Assembly: GCA_905373425.1 (NCBI GenBank) | Contig: CAJPST010000024.1 | Location: 1-16,313, forward strand | DNA length: 16,313 nucleotides | Reading direction: 5' to 3' | Origin: an uncultured Mesocricetibacter sp. | Lineage (GTDB): Bacteria > Pseudomonadota > Gammaproteobacteria > Enterobacterales > Pasteurellaceae | Shown: piece by piece, positions 6,552-13,906 of the stretch | Layout of the letters: each line of letters opens with the position of its first letter | Numbering within the stretch: position 1 is the stretch's first letter | Program-made: the position numbers and the translations under genes | Notes under the pieces: model-generated | Seen by the model: the letters and a program-made list of their open reading frames with translations, nothing else | The model's database searches: none | What the model was told of the DNA's origin: nothing

Positions 6552-7625
6552 ATGACTATGCAGCGCTCCCGTAAGATTATACATATTGATATGGATTGCT
6601 TTTATGCCGCCGTGGAGATGCGGGAGAATCCGTCGTTAAAGAATAAACCTATTGCCGTTGGCGGAAGTCCGCAGCAACGCGGTGTATTGGCTACTTGTAA
6701 TTATCCGGCGCGTAAATTCGGTTTGCATAGTGCCATGGCAACAGCTCAGGCATTAAAGTTATGCCCGAATCTGATTTTGTTACCGGTGAATATGCCTCTG
6801 TACAAACAGGTTTCTTCTCAAATTCATCAAATTTTTCAACGTTATACGGATATCATTGAGCCGCTTTCATTGGATGAAGCTTATTTAGATGTAACGGATT
6901 GTGAAAAATGTTCAGGCTCGGCCACTTGGATTGCACAGGAGATTCGGCAGGCAATTCTAACGGAAACACAGTTGACCGCCTCAGCCGGAGTTGCTCCGTT
7001 AAAGTTTCTGGCTAAGATCGCATCCGATCAAAATAAACCGAACGGACAGTTTGTCATTAAACCGGAAGAGGTGGCGGAGTTTGTCGCCAAATTGCCGTTG
7101 AATAAAATTCCCGGAGTCGGAAAAGTGACAACGCAACATTTACATGCCATGGGGTTGCAAACCTGCCATGACGTACAAAAACTGGATATGAACGTTTTGC
7201 TCCGTCAATTCGGAAAAATGGGACGGCGTATTTGGCAATTTAGCCATGGTATTGACGAGCGTGAAGTGCAACCTCATCGTGAACGCAAATCCGTTGGTGT
7301 GGAAACCACATTGTTGGAAAATATTACAACGGTAGAGCAGGGATTGGCAGTATTGGACAAGCTGTATCCCACGTTAGTCGGGCGTATTGGTCGCGCTCGT
7401 CCGGATTTGAAACTATCGGATTTTCACAAACTTGGCGTGAAACTGAAATTTGATGACTTTCAGGTGACTACGTTGGAGAAAAGTGCGGTGGAATTTGGGC
7501 GAGAAATATTTGACGAACTATTACACAAAATTTGGCAACGTTGTGAAGGGCGTACTGTAAGGTTAGTTGGGCTACACGTCAATATTCCTAATCAAAAAGC
7601 TGACGGTCAGTTAAGCTTGTGGTAA
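6552..7625 (+). CDS. dinB: DNA polymerase IV (Y-family translesion polymerase)
   Basis: 357 residues, close to the usual ~351. Catalytic metal ligands are D13 in HIDMDCFYAAVE and D108/E109 in SLDEAYLDV. Y18 is at the steric-gate position, where E. coli has Phe13. The thumb helix-hairpin-helix (KIPGVGKVT) and little-finger domain follow. The protein ends in QLSLW, a beta-clamp binding motif. It copies across damaged or mismatched templates with low fidelity. The start could be ATG 6552 or 6558 (MQRSRK); neither has a good ribosome-binding site. A LexA-box candidate upstream suggests SOS control. An uptake signal is embedded at 7481-7489. Confidence 0.96.
   Translation: MTMQRSRKIIHIDMDCFYAAVEMRENPSLKNKPIAVGGSPQQRGVLATCNYPARKFGLHSAMATAQALKLCPNLILLPVNMPLYKQVSSQIHQIFQRYTDIIEPLSLDEAYLDVTDCEKCSGSATWIAQEIRQAILTETQLTASAGVAPLKFLAKIASDQNKPNGQFVIKPEEVAEFVAKLPLNKIPGVGKVTTQHLHAMGLQTCHDVQKLDMNVLLRQFGKMGRRIWQFSHGIDEREVQPHRERKSVGVETTLLENITTVEQGLAVLDKLYPTLVGRIGRARPDLKLSDFHKLGVKLKFDDFQVTTLEKSAVEFGREIFDELLHKIWQRCEGRTVRLVGLHVNIPNQKADGQLSLW
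7481..7489 (+). repeat. Uptake signal inside dinB
   Basis: Exact AAGTGCGGT, read in frame as Ser-Ala-Val (residues about 311-313). Confidence 0.85.
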
Positions 7626-7643
7626 ATATTTTTATTACTGCCC

Positions 7644-7671
7644 TTGAATTTAACAAATTTATAACTATTAT
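7644..7671 (+). promoter_or_regulatory. htpX: Probable htpX promoter
   Basis: -35 TTGAAT (7644-7649), 16-base spacer, -10 TATTAT (7666-7671). The preceding bases give CCCTTGAA, which resembles a sigma-32 -35 box, but no CCCCAT-type -10 follows, so sigma-70 is the simpler reading. Confidence 0.45.
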
Positions 7672-7675
7672 ATGA

Positions 7676-7701
7676 TTAAATTTACATACCTTTAAATTTA
7701 C
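7676..7701 (+). repeat. Tandem 10-bp direct repeat in the htpX leader
   Basis: TTAAATTTAC occurs at 7676-7685 and 7692-7701, a 16-base period, between the promoter and the ribosome-binding site. On the minus strand each copy begins GTAAA, like half of a CpxR site, but the spacing is 11, not about 5. Confidence 0.5.
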
Positions 7702-7730
7702 TTAACGCTAGCACAATCGAGGAAAACTTT

Positions 7731-8594
7731 ATGATGCGAGTTCTTTTATTTTTAGCCACCAATATGGCGGTTTTAGTTGTTTTGAGCATTATTCTTAGCT
7801 TAACCGGCATTCAGTCACAGGATACGATGGGAATCCTGATTATGGCGGCGCTATTCGGTTTCAGCGGATCTTTAATTTCACTATTTATGTCAAAATCGAT
7901 GGCATTGCGTTCCGTGGGAGCGGAAGTGATCCAAACTCCGCGTAATGAAGCAGAGCGTTGGTTAATGCAAACCGTACATTCACAAGCGGAACGTGCGGGC
8001 ATTCCAAAACCTGATGTGGCGATTTATCATTCAAACGATGTAAACGCATTTGCAACGGGTGCAAGTAAAAATAATTCTTTAGTTGCAGTCAGCACGGCGT
8101 TACTCAACTCCATGAGTCGTGATGAAGCGGAAGCGGTTTTAGCTCATGAAGTTTCGCATATTAAAAACGGCGATATGGTGACAATGACCTTATTGCAAGG
8201 TGTATTAAATACTTTTGTGATTTTTGCCGCTCGTATGATTGCTAAAACTGTAGCGACTAATCGTGACGGTGAAAGCAGTGCGGGAATCTATTTCATGGTT
8301 TCAATGGTACTGGAAATCGTATTCGGCGTATTGGCAAGCATTATTGCTATGGCATTTAGCCGCTATCGTGAGTTTCGCGCGGATGCCGGTTCGGCAGAAT
8401 TAGTCGGTAAACAGAAAATGATTGCCGCGTTGCAACGCTTAAAATCTTTGCATGAACCGCAGGAAATGGAAGGGCAGCTTGCTGCATTTGCTATTAATGG
8501 TAAACGAGGCGGATTAATGGCTTTGTTTATGAGCCATCCACCGTTGGAAAAACGCATTGAAGCCTTACAAAACTTAAGTACTCTAACAAAATAA
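7731..8594 (+). CDS. htpX: Membrane zinc metalloprotease HtpX
   Basis: 287 residues (E. coli HtpX 293), family M48. Two N-terminal membrane segments (about 4-26 and 34-54) are followed by the cytosolic protease part, with HEVSH at 139-143 giving two zinc ligands and the catalytic Glu140. There is a second membrane pair at about 158-178 and 185-209. E214 in REFRADAGSAEL is the third zinc ligand. The protein degrades misfolded inner-membrane proteins together with FtsH and is part of envelope stress control in E. coli. ATG 7731 follows GAGGA at good spacing; ATG 7734 is also possible. It is flanked by its own promoter and a strong terminator, so it is a single-gene unit. Confidence 0.96.
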   Translation: MMRVLLFLATNMAVLVVLSIILSLTGIQSQDTMGILIMAALFGFSGSLISLFMSKSMALRSVGAEVIQTPRNEAERWLMQTVHSQAERAGIPKPDVAIYHSNDVNAFATGASKNNSLVAVSTALLNSMSRDEAEAVLAHEVSHIKNGDMVTMTLLQGVLNTFVIFAARMIAKTVATNRDGESSAGIYFMVSMVLEIVFGVLASIIAMAFSRYREFRADAGSAELVGKQKMIAALQRLKSLHEPQEMEGQLAAFAINGKRGGLMALFMSHPPLEKRIEALQNLSTLTK

Positions 8595-8601
8595 AACATA
8601 G

Positions 8602-8646
8602 AAAGTGCGGTTAAAATTTCGGGAGATTTTTTGACCGCACTTTTTT
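8602..8646 (+). terminator. Terminator built from two inverted uptake signals, after htpX
   Basis: AAAGTGCGGT and ACCGCACTTT form a perfect 10-bp stem that extends with AAAA/TTTT inside. A T6 run follows (8641-8646). Both arms are exact uptake signals (8603-8611 plus, 8634-8642 minus). Confidence 0.88.
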
Positions 8647-8691
8647 ATACTTATATTTATTTTGTATCGTTCTGATGATCGGGAGTCATTA

Positions 8692-9228
8692 ATGGAACAT
8701 CAACTGGAAGATATTATCCGCATATTCAATCAATGCTTCGAACAGGAATATAACACCCGTTTGGTTAAGGGCGGTGAGGAGCCGATTTATATTCCGGCGA
8801 ATGCCTATTGCCCTTATAACGCCATTTACTTCGCTCGCGGCTTTTACAGCAGCGCATTACATGAAATCGCTCATTGGCTGGTTGCCGGGAAAGAACGACG
8901 CAAATTAGAGGATTTTGGCTATTGGTATGAACCGGACGGGCGTTCGGAGCAAAGACAGCGTGAATTTGAACAGGTTGAAGTCAAGCCGCAAGCCATCGAA
9001 TGGATTTTAGCTGTTGCCGCAGGTTACCGCTATTTTGCCAGCTCCGATAATCTCAACGGCAATGCAGGCGATACCCAACCGTTTAAACAAGCCGTATATC
9101 AGCAGGTTAAAACCTATGCAGAAAAAGGTCTGCCGAAGCGTGCGGAAACTTTACGAAAAGCGTTATGTGCTTTCTACGGTACCGAAGATAAGATTGATTT
9201 AGCAAAGTTTGATGTGACACGAATTTAA
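8692..9228 (+). CDS. epmC: Elongation factor P hydroxylase EpmC (YfcM)
   Basis: 178 residues from ATG 8692, matching EpmC in length and sequence: FNTRL-like YNTRLVKGGEEPIYIP, GFYSSALHEIAHW (metal-binding HEIAH at 57-61), DFGYWYEPDGR and EVKPQAIEW. EpmC hydroxylates the beta-lysylated lysine of EF-P, the last step of the modification made by EpmA and EpmB. EF-P relieves ribosome stalling at polyproline. I chose ATG 8692 because GGGAG stands 7 bases before it and the family begins here; the longer frame from TTG 8662 adds residues with no family match. It is convergent with tyrP across a shared terminator. No epmA or epmB is visible nearby. Confidence 0.93.
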   Translation: MEHQLEDIIRIFNQCFEQEYNTRLVKGGEEPIYIPANAYCPYNAIYFARGFYSSALHEIAHWLVAGKERRKLEDFGYWYEPDGRSEQRQREFEQVEVKPQAIEWILAVAAGYRYFASSDNLNGNAGDTQPFKQAVYQQVKTYAEKGLPKRAETLRKALCAFYGTEDKIDLAKFDVTRI

Positions 9229-9246
9229 ATAACAGTGAAAAAAACG

Positions 9247-9298
9247 ACCGCACTTTTGAGCCATTCAGGAAGGCGATAACAAAAGTGCGGTTATTTTT
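9247..9298. terminator. Bidirectional terminator of paired uptake signals between epmC and tyrP
   Basis: ACCGCACTTTT (9247-9257) and AAAAGTGCGGT (9281-9291) form an 11-bp perfect stem. A T-run follows on the plus strand (9292-9298), and an A-run precedes it, which gives a U-run for the minus strand. Both arms are exact uptake signals. It serves the convergent epmC and tyrP genes. Confidence 0.88.
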
Positions 9299-9345
9299 TG
9301 CAGAGATTTTGAGGTTATCCGCCTCAATTATTGTTAATCAAGCTT

Positions 9346-10566
9346 TTAGCCGACGACTTTCGGTAGATCCAAGAATGGGATCACCATAATGATAATTCCC
9401 ATAATTAACGAAATAATCAGCGCAATGTTTCCACCTGCAACACGATAAGGTAGGTCAGGATGTAATCGACGTGCGCGCCAAGCCATACCAATTGGAAGAA
9501 TTAAGCCGTAGAACGCAAATAATAAGCCGGCATAACCTAATGCGGCGATAAAACCGTTAGGATAAAAAAGAGCAAAAATTAATGGCGGAACAAAGGTTAA
9601 AATAGCTAATAACGGGCGGCTTGCCGGTAATCTGACACGTTTAAGTAAGTCGCCGACACATTCAACGATGCCAAGTGCTACACCTAAGAAAGAAGTGATT
9701 AGTGCTAAACCGGAAAATAAGCGCACGATTTCACCTAAAAAAACACTACCGGTAATGTGACGGGTGGCATTAACTAATCCGTTTAAAGACGGATCGCTTT
9801 GTAAAATCTGAACAAATTCCCCTTGGCTAAGAACGCCGTGAGTAGCTAATTGCCATAAGACATAAGCGGTTAACGGAATCGCAGTGCCGATTAAAATGGC
9901 AATTCGAATGCGACGAATATCGGCATCAAGATAAGTGTTGATGCTTGCCATGATCACATGGAAACCAAAAGAGGTAAAAAAGATTGGAACGGCGGCAACA
10001 ATTAATCTGTTGTCTATCGGAGTTTCCACTAAATTTTTCAACTGTACGTTAGGAATTAACATCAGCAATACAAAAATAAAGGCGGCGATTTTACCTATAA
10101 ATAACAAGCGGGTTAAGCCGTCAACCCCTTTAATGCCGATAATTACGAATGCGCCTAACATTATTGTAAAGAATATTACGCTCAGTTGTAATCTGCCGCT
10201 TTCCGATAAGGTTTCTGAATCAAAAACGTCAGCTAATAAACCTGAAAGCAGGGAACCGCCGCCCGTAATATAAGCGGCTAGTAGCGCGTATAGTAAAATC
10301 AATAAAGAAGCGGTTGCAGCAATTCGTCCGGGCATACCAAAATATTGTTCGGCTAATGTGGCAACACCGACATCTGGGCGTTTGGCGGTTTGATACACTT
10401 CCATAAATAACAAACCGGTATAGGTCAATAACAACCATAATCCAAACAGCAGCAATAAAGTTGCTCCGAAACCGATACCTGCTGATGTTAACGGCATAGC
10501 CAACATGCCCGCACCAATGGTTGTGCCGGCGATCATTAATGCGCTTCCCAAGATTTTATTTTTCAT
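9346..10566 (-). CDS. tyrP: Aromatic amino acid permease, TyrP type (HAAAP family)
   Basis: 406 residues from ATG 10566 with about eleven membrane segments. The N-terminus KNKILGSALMIAGTTIGAGM and the following MLAMPLTSAGIGFG are the signature of the TyrP/Mtr/TnaB proton-coupled transporters. Best match by memory is the tyrosine-specific TyrP; tryptophan transport (Mtr) cannot be ruled out by eye. I chose ATG 10566 (AGGA upstream, family start MKNK). The in-frame ATG at 10597-10599 overlaps the predicted -10 and runs through an uptake signal. Single gene, divergent from ribH, ending at the shared terminator. Confidence 0.92.
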   Translation of the reverse strand: MKNKILGSALMIAGTTIGAGMLAMPLTSAGIGFGATLLLLFGLWLLLTYTGLLFMEVYQTAKRPDVGVATLAEQYFGMPGRIAATASLLILLYALLAAYITGGGSLLSGLLADVFDSETLSESGRLQLSVIFFTIMLGAFVIIGIKGVDGLTRLLFIGKIAAFIFVLLMLIPNVQLKNLVETPIDNRLIVAAVPIFFTSFGFHVIMASINTYLDADIRRIRIAILIGTAIPLTAYVLWQLATHGVLSQGEFVQILQSDPSLNGLVNATRHITGSVFLGEIVRLFSGLALITSFLGVALGIVECVGDLLKRVRLPASRPLLAILTFVPPLIFALFYPNGFIAALGYAGLLFAFYGLILPIGMAWRARRLHPDLPYRVAGGNIALIISLIMGIIIMVIPFLDLPKVVG

Positions 10567-10587
10567 CAAATATCCTAAACGAATAAA

Positions 10588-10596
10588 AAGTGCGGT
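10588..10596 (+). repeat. Uptake signal in the tyrP leader
   Basis: Exact AAGTGCGGT followed by the AT-rich stretch of extended uptake signals, between the tyrP -10 and start codon. Confidence 0.85.
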
Positions 10597-10597
10597 C

Positions 10598-10625
10598 ATT
10601 TTAATGTAAATTTTCTTGCTTGTAA
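10598..10625 (-). promoter_or_regulatory. tyrP: Probable tyrP promoter
   Basis: Minus-strand -35 TTACAA (10620-10625), 16-base spacer, -10 TAAAAT (10598-10603). The predicted start near 10591 supports translation from ATG 10566. I saw no convincing TyrR box pair. Confidence 0.5.
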
Positions 10626-10723
10626 TGGTATTTTTGTGCGGTATCGGTTTTTTTATCCACCATACGCCACTAGCCGATGGTGATGGATTATTGCATATAA
10701 CTACTGAAAAATTGTAATTTTTA

Positions 10724-10732
10724 TGCTAGAAT
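10724..10732 (+). promoter_or_regulatory. Extended -10 promoter of the ribH operon
   Basis: TGCTAGAAT is an extended -10 (TGn TAGAAT). It is about 45 bases ahead of the ribH start, with only a poor -35. Confidence 0.6.
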
Positions 10733-10774
10733 CCGCAACCGATTTTTAGGCTAAATTAAACATCAGGAAAGAAT

Positions 10775-11248
10775 ATGAAAGTTTTAGAAGGTTCATTAGT
10801 TGCACCGAATGCTAAAGTTGCGGTTGTGGTAGCGCGTTTTAATAGTTTTATTAATGAAAATCTAGTTGAAGGCGCGGTGGACGCGTTAAAACGTGTCGGT
10901 CAGGTGAAAGATGAAAATATCACCTTAGTGCGTGTGCCGGGGGCTTATGAATTACCTTTGGCGGCGCGTCGCTTAGCGGATTCCAAAAAATTCGATGCAA
11001 TTGTAGCATTAGGCACTGTGATTCGCGGTGGTACTGCACATTTTGAATATGTAGCAGGCGAAGCCAGTAGCGGTTTAGGTCAAGTGGCGATGCAAGCTGA
11101 TATTCCTGTTGCATTCGGTGTATTGACTACTGAAAATATTGAACAGGCAATTGAGCGTGCCGGAACCAAAGCCGGTAATAAAGGTGCTGAAGCGGCATTA
11201 GTTGCTCTTGAAATGGTGAATTTATTAGATCAAATTAAAGCGGTGTAA
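10775..11248 (+). CDS. ribH: 6,7-dimethyl-8-ribityllumazine synthase
   Basis: 157 residues, the normal length (E. coli 156). It condenses 5-amino-6-ribitylaminouracil with dihydroxybutanone phosphate, the penultimate step of riboflavin synthesis, usually as a 60-subunit shell. Visible motifs are ARFNSFI (F22 stacks on the substrate), RVPGAYELP, GTVIRGGTAHFEYV with catalytic H89, VAFGVLTTEN and the AGNKG phosphate-binding turn. ATG 10775 follows AGGAAAG. First gene of the operon; nusB begins 6 bases after its stop, an arrangement known in many proteobacteria. No FMN riboswitch is visible upstream. Confidence 0.98.
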   Translation: MKVLEGSLVAPNAKVAVVVARFNSFINENLVEGAVDALKRVGQVKDENITLVRVPGAYELPLAARRLADSKKFDAIVALGTVIRGGTAHFEYVAGEASSGLGQVAMQADIPVAFGVLTTENIEQAIERAGTKAGNKGAEAALVALEMVNLLDQIKAV

Positions 11249-11254
11249 TTTACG

Positions 11255-11683
11255 ATGACTCAACCCGTAAAAAAAATCTCACCACGCCGTCGGGCGCGGG
11301 AATGTGCAGTACAAACACTTTATTCCTGGTTAATCTCAAAAAATCCGCCGGAAGAAGTAGAATTGGCATTTATCACCGATCAGGACACTAAAGGTGTGGA
11401 TATGCCGTATTTTCGTAAATTATTCCGTCAAACGGCAGAAAACATACAAAGCATTGACGGTATGATTGCACCTTATTTGGATCGCAATACGGAGGAATTG
11501 GATCCGATTGAAAGATCAATTTTACGTTTGGCGGTTTATGAGCTGAAATATGAAACCGATGTGCCTTATAAAGTGGCGATCAACGAAGCGATTGAGTTGG
11601 CGAAAACTTTTGGTGCGGAAGAAAGTCATAAATATATCAATGGTGTGTTAGATAAAATTGCCCCGGCATTAGGTCGTAAATAG
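11255..11683 (+). CDS. nusB: Transcription antitermination factor NusB
   Basis: 142 residues (E. coli 139), all-helical. Family landmarks: an Arg-rich N-terminus RRRARECAVQTLYSW, LDPIERSILRLAVYEL, and VPYKVAINEAIELAKTFG followed by KYINGVLDKIAP. NusB binds boxA RNA together with S10 (NusE) and allows complete transcription of rRNA operons. It starts 6 bases after ribH with only a weak ribosome-binding site, so it is probably translated by coupling to ribH. Confidence 0.98.
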   Translation: MTQPVKKISPRRRARECAVQTLYSWLISKNPPEEVELAFITDQDTKGVDMPYFRKLFRQTAENIQSIDGMIAPYLDRNTEELDPIERSILRLAVYELKYETDVPYKVAINEAIELAKTFGAEESHKYINGVLDKIAPALGRK

Positions 11684-11711
11684 TTCGTATATTGCAGTAG
11701 GAGGTTGGCTT

Positions 11712-12725
11712 GTGAGCAATGGTGAATTTGATATCATTCAGCGTTATTTTACCAATATTTCAAAGCGGCTTCCGCGCAAAGACGTGATCGTTAGCATTGG
11801 TGACGATTGCGCTATCACTGAGTTAAAAACCAACCAAAGACTGGCTGTTACCACTGATACCATGGTGGAAAATGCCCACTTTTTACCGACTATCAGCCCT
11901 GCGGATTTGGCTTACAAATCTGTTGTTTCCAATTTGAGCGATCTTGCTGCCATGGGGGCTGAACCTGCGTGGTTTTCTTTGGCGTTAACCCTGCCTAAAA
12001 TTGATCATTTCTGGTTAACCAAGTTTAGCCAAAGTTTTTTTGAAACGTTAGATTATTACAATGTGGATTTGATTGGTGGTGATACTACCAAAGGTGCCTT
12101 GTTGACTCTAACAGTTACCGCACAGGGGATTTTGTCTAAAGGTAAAGCCTTGTGCCGCCACAGTGCGAAAGTCGGTGATTGGATTTATGTTTCCGGCAGT
12201 ATCGGAGACAGTGCCGGTGGCTTGCAATTATTGAAAGAAAGCCAAAATAAAAAGATAGAAAGTGCGGTGGATTTTAAGCGTGATTTTTTGATTCAACGTC
12301 ACTTGCGTCCAACTCCGCGCGTTCTGCTCGGATTAGAGCTTTCTATTGCTCAGCTTGCTAATGCGGCAGTCGATATTTCTGACGGATTTGTCGCGGATCT
12401 TACTCATATTTTACAACGTAGCCAATGTGGTGCAGTCATCAATTTGGATAATTTGCCTCTTTCGCCACAGCTGATTTCCGTATTCGGTTATGAACAGGCT
12501 GAACATTTTGCTCTATCAGGCGGAGAAGACTATGAATTATGTTTCACTGTGCCTGATCATAACGTGACAAAATTGGAACGTGCTTTAACCCATCTCGGCG
12601 TAAATTATACCTGTGTAGGGCAGGTGAGAGCGATTAGTCCGAATAATCCTAAGCGAGTGATATTTCAACGTAATAATGAAGTCGTTGAACTTGAGGTCAG
12701 AGCAGGATATGATCACTTTCAATAG
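11712..12725 (+). CDS. thiL: Thiamine-monophosphate kinase
   Basis: 337 residues (E. coli 325). It phosphorylates thiamine monophosphate to thiamine diphosphate with ATP, the last step of the pathway. Motifs of the ThiL/PurM fold: IGDDCA (29-34), TTDTMVENAHF (47-57), SNLSDLAAMGAEP (73-85) with metal-binding Asp, LIGGDTTKG, VDISDGFVADL and SGGEDYEL near residue 275. The start is GTG 11712, with AGGAGG at 11699-11704 at ideal spacing. It contains one uptake signal. The stop is 22 bases before pgpA. Confidence 0.97.
   Translation: MSNGEFDIIQRYFTNISKRLPRKDVIVSIGDDCAITELKTNQRLAVTTDTMVENAHFLPTISPADLAYKSVVSNLSDLAAMGAEPAWFSLALTLPKIDHFWLTKFSQSFFETLDYYNVDLIGGDTTKGALLTLTVTAQGILSKGKALCRHSAKVGDWIYVSGSIGDSAGGLQLLKESQNKKIESAVDFKRDFLIQRHLRPTPRVLLGLELSIAQLANAAVDISDGFVADLTHILQRSQCGAVINLDNLPLSPQLISVFGYEQAEHFALSGGEDYELCFTVPDHNVTKLERALTHLGVNYTCVGQVRAISPNNPKRVIFQRNNEVVELEVRAGYDHFQ
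12260..12268 (+). repeat. Uptake signal inside thiL
   Basis: Exact AAGTGCGGT with a downstream AT-rich stretch, read in frame as Ser-Ala-Val. Confidence 0.85.
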
Positions 12726-12747
12726 GATTTAATTCAACGAGGGTGTT

Positions 12748-13233
12748 ATGCCAAATAATCCGCTTTCACGCGTAAATTTACGTAATCCCGTTCATTTCCT
12801 TGCCCTAGGATTTGGTTCAGGCTTAATGCGTTCCGCTCCGGGCACATGGGGAACATTAGTAGGCATATTACTTGCCGCTTTATTGCTTTCTTGGCTGTCT
12901 TCAATTTCTCTGTTAATTTTGACCGCACTTTGCTTTGCCTTAGGTTGTTATTTGTGCCAGAAAACTGCCGATGATATGGGGGTACATGATCACGGGGCTA
13001 TAGTGTGGGATGAAATTGTCGGTATTTTTCTGGTGATGTGCGTTATTCCTGAATTGACTTGGCAATGGTGTTTAACTGCTTTTGTGCTATTCCGTCTGTT
13101 TGATATAACTAAGCCTTATCCGATCCATTATTTTGATAGCAAATTGGAAAGTGGCTTCGGTATTATGATTGATGACGTGTTGGCAGCAGGTTACAGTATT
13201 GCGGTGATTTTTCTTTTGCAGTGGCTGTTCTGA
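12748..13233 (+). CDS. pgpA: Phosphatidylglycerophosphatase A
   Basis: 161 residues (E. coli 172), inner membrane. It removes the phosphate from phosphatidylglycerol phosphate to give phosphatidylglycerol. Conserved stretches are GSGLMRSAPGTWGTLVG (about 26-42), HGAIVWDEIVG (about 82-92) with the acidic residues of the active site, FRLFDITKPYPI and the tail MIDDVLAAGYS. ATG 12748 follows GAGGG. It belongs to the ribH operon and follows thiL as in many gamma-proteobacteria. One uptake signal (12922-12930) is embedded. Confidence 0.97.
   Translation: MPNNPLSRVNLRNPVHFLALGFGSGLMRSAPGTWGTLVGILLAALLLSWLSSISLLILTALCFALGCYLCQKTADDMGVHDHGAIVWDEIVGIFLVMCVIPELTWQWCLTAFVLFRLFDITKPYPIHYFDSKLESGFGIMIDDVLAAGYSIAVIFLLQWLF
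12922..12930 (-). repeat. Uptake signal inside pgpA
   Basis: Exact reverse-complement signal ACCGCACTT, read in frame as Thr-Ala-Leu. Confidence 0.85.
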
Positions 13234-13264
13234 ATATTTTTCTATTAATGCCTAAGGGAATCAA

Positions 13265-13894
13265 ATGATTCATCTGATAATTGTCCATTTATTCGGTTTA
13301 ATGGCCCCAGGCCCCGATTTCTTTTACATCAGCCGACAGGCAGTATCGAATTCTCGCCGTAACGCTCTTTGCGCTATTATTGGCATCACTTTGGGTGTTG
13401 CATTTTGGGCTATAGCCGCGATGCTGGGTTTGGCTATTGTGCTAAAAACTACACCGATGTTACAAGGTGTCGTAATGGTAGCAGGAGGCAGCTATTTGAT
13501 GTATTTAGGTTTCTTAATGCTCAAAAGTCGTAGTAATGCTGTTTTTGAATCGGTTTCAGATGAGGAATTAAATAACTCAACTACCATACCAAAAGAAATT
13601 TTCAAAGGACTGTTAGTAAATTTATCGAATGCTAAAGCTATTATATATTTTGCAAGCGTAATGTCCTATGTGTTGGTTACTCTCACGGAATTTCGGCAAA
13701 TGCTGTTGGCATTTTTAATTATCGTAATTGAGACTTTTCTTTATTTTTATGCGATTTCTGTTTTGTTTTCCCTTCCTTTTGCTAAAAGTTTTTACAGCCG
13801 ATATAGCCGTTATCTTGATAATTCGGCAGGTGTGATTTTTCTGTTATTCGGCGGTTTTTTATCGTATAGTGGAGTCAGCGAATTGCTTGGATAA
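13265..13894 (+). CDS. LysE/RhtB-family amino acid exporter, RhtC-like
   Basis: 209 residues with about six membrane segments. The N-terminus has the family signature LMAPGPDFFYISRQAV (about 12-27). Further on are GGSYLMYLGFLMLKS (about 74-88) and KGLLVNLSNAKAIIYFASV (about 114-132). It resembles E. coli RhtC, a threonine exporter of 206 residues, in both motifs and length. Substrate is not proven by sequence; threonine, homoserine or another neutral amino acid is likely. ATG 13265 follows AAGGGAA. It lies 31 bases after pgpA and 12 bases before the next gene, so it probably shares their transcript. Confidence 0.9.
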   Translation: MIHLIIVHLFGLMAPGPDFFYISRQAVSNSRRNALCAIIGITLGVAFWAIAAMLGLAIVLKTTPMLQGVVMVAGGSYLMYLGFLMLKSRSNAVFESVSDEELNNSTTIPKEIFKGLLVNLSNAKAIIYFASVMSYVLVTLTEFRQMLLAFLIIVIETFLYFYAISVLFSLPFAKSFYSRYSRYLDNSAGVIFLLFGGFLSYSGVSELLG

Positions 13895-13906
13895 AGAAGG
13901 TGTTAT

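Noticed and set aside
7676..7701. CpxR box upstream of htpX
   Set aside because: Two GTAAA elements exist on the minus strand, but 11 bases apart rather than about 5.
8662..8691. TTG 8662 as the epmC start
   Set aside because: ATG 8692 has a GGGAG site at ideal spacing and agrees with the family N-terminus.
10567..10599. ATG 10597-10599 as the tyrP start
   Set aside because: It overlaps the predicted -10 and translates an uptake signal; ATG 10566 has a ribosome-binding site and the family start.
10600..10774. FMN riboswitch ahead of ribH
   Set aside because: None of the conserved RFN-element stretches are visible; there is only an imperfect CACCAT/ATGGTG hairpin near 10660-10690.
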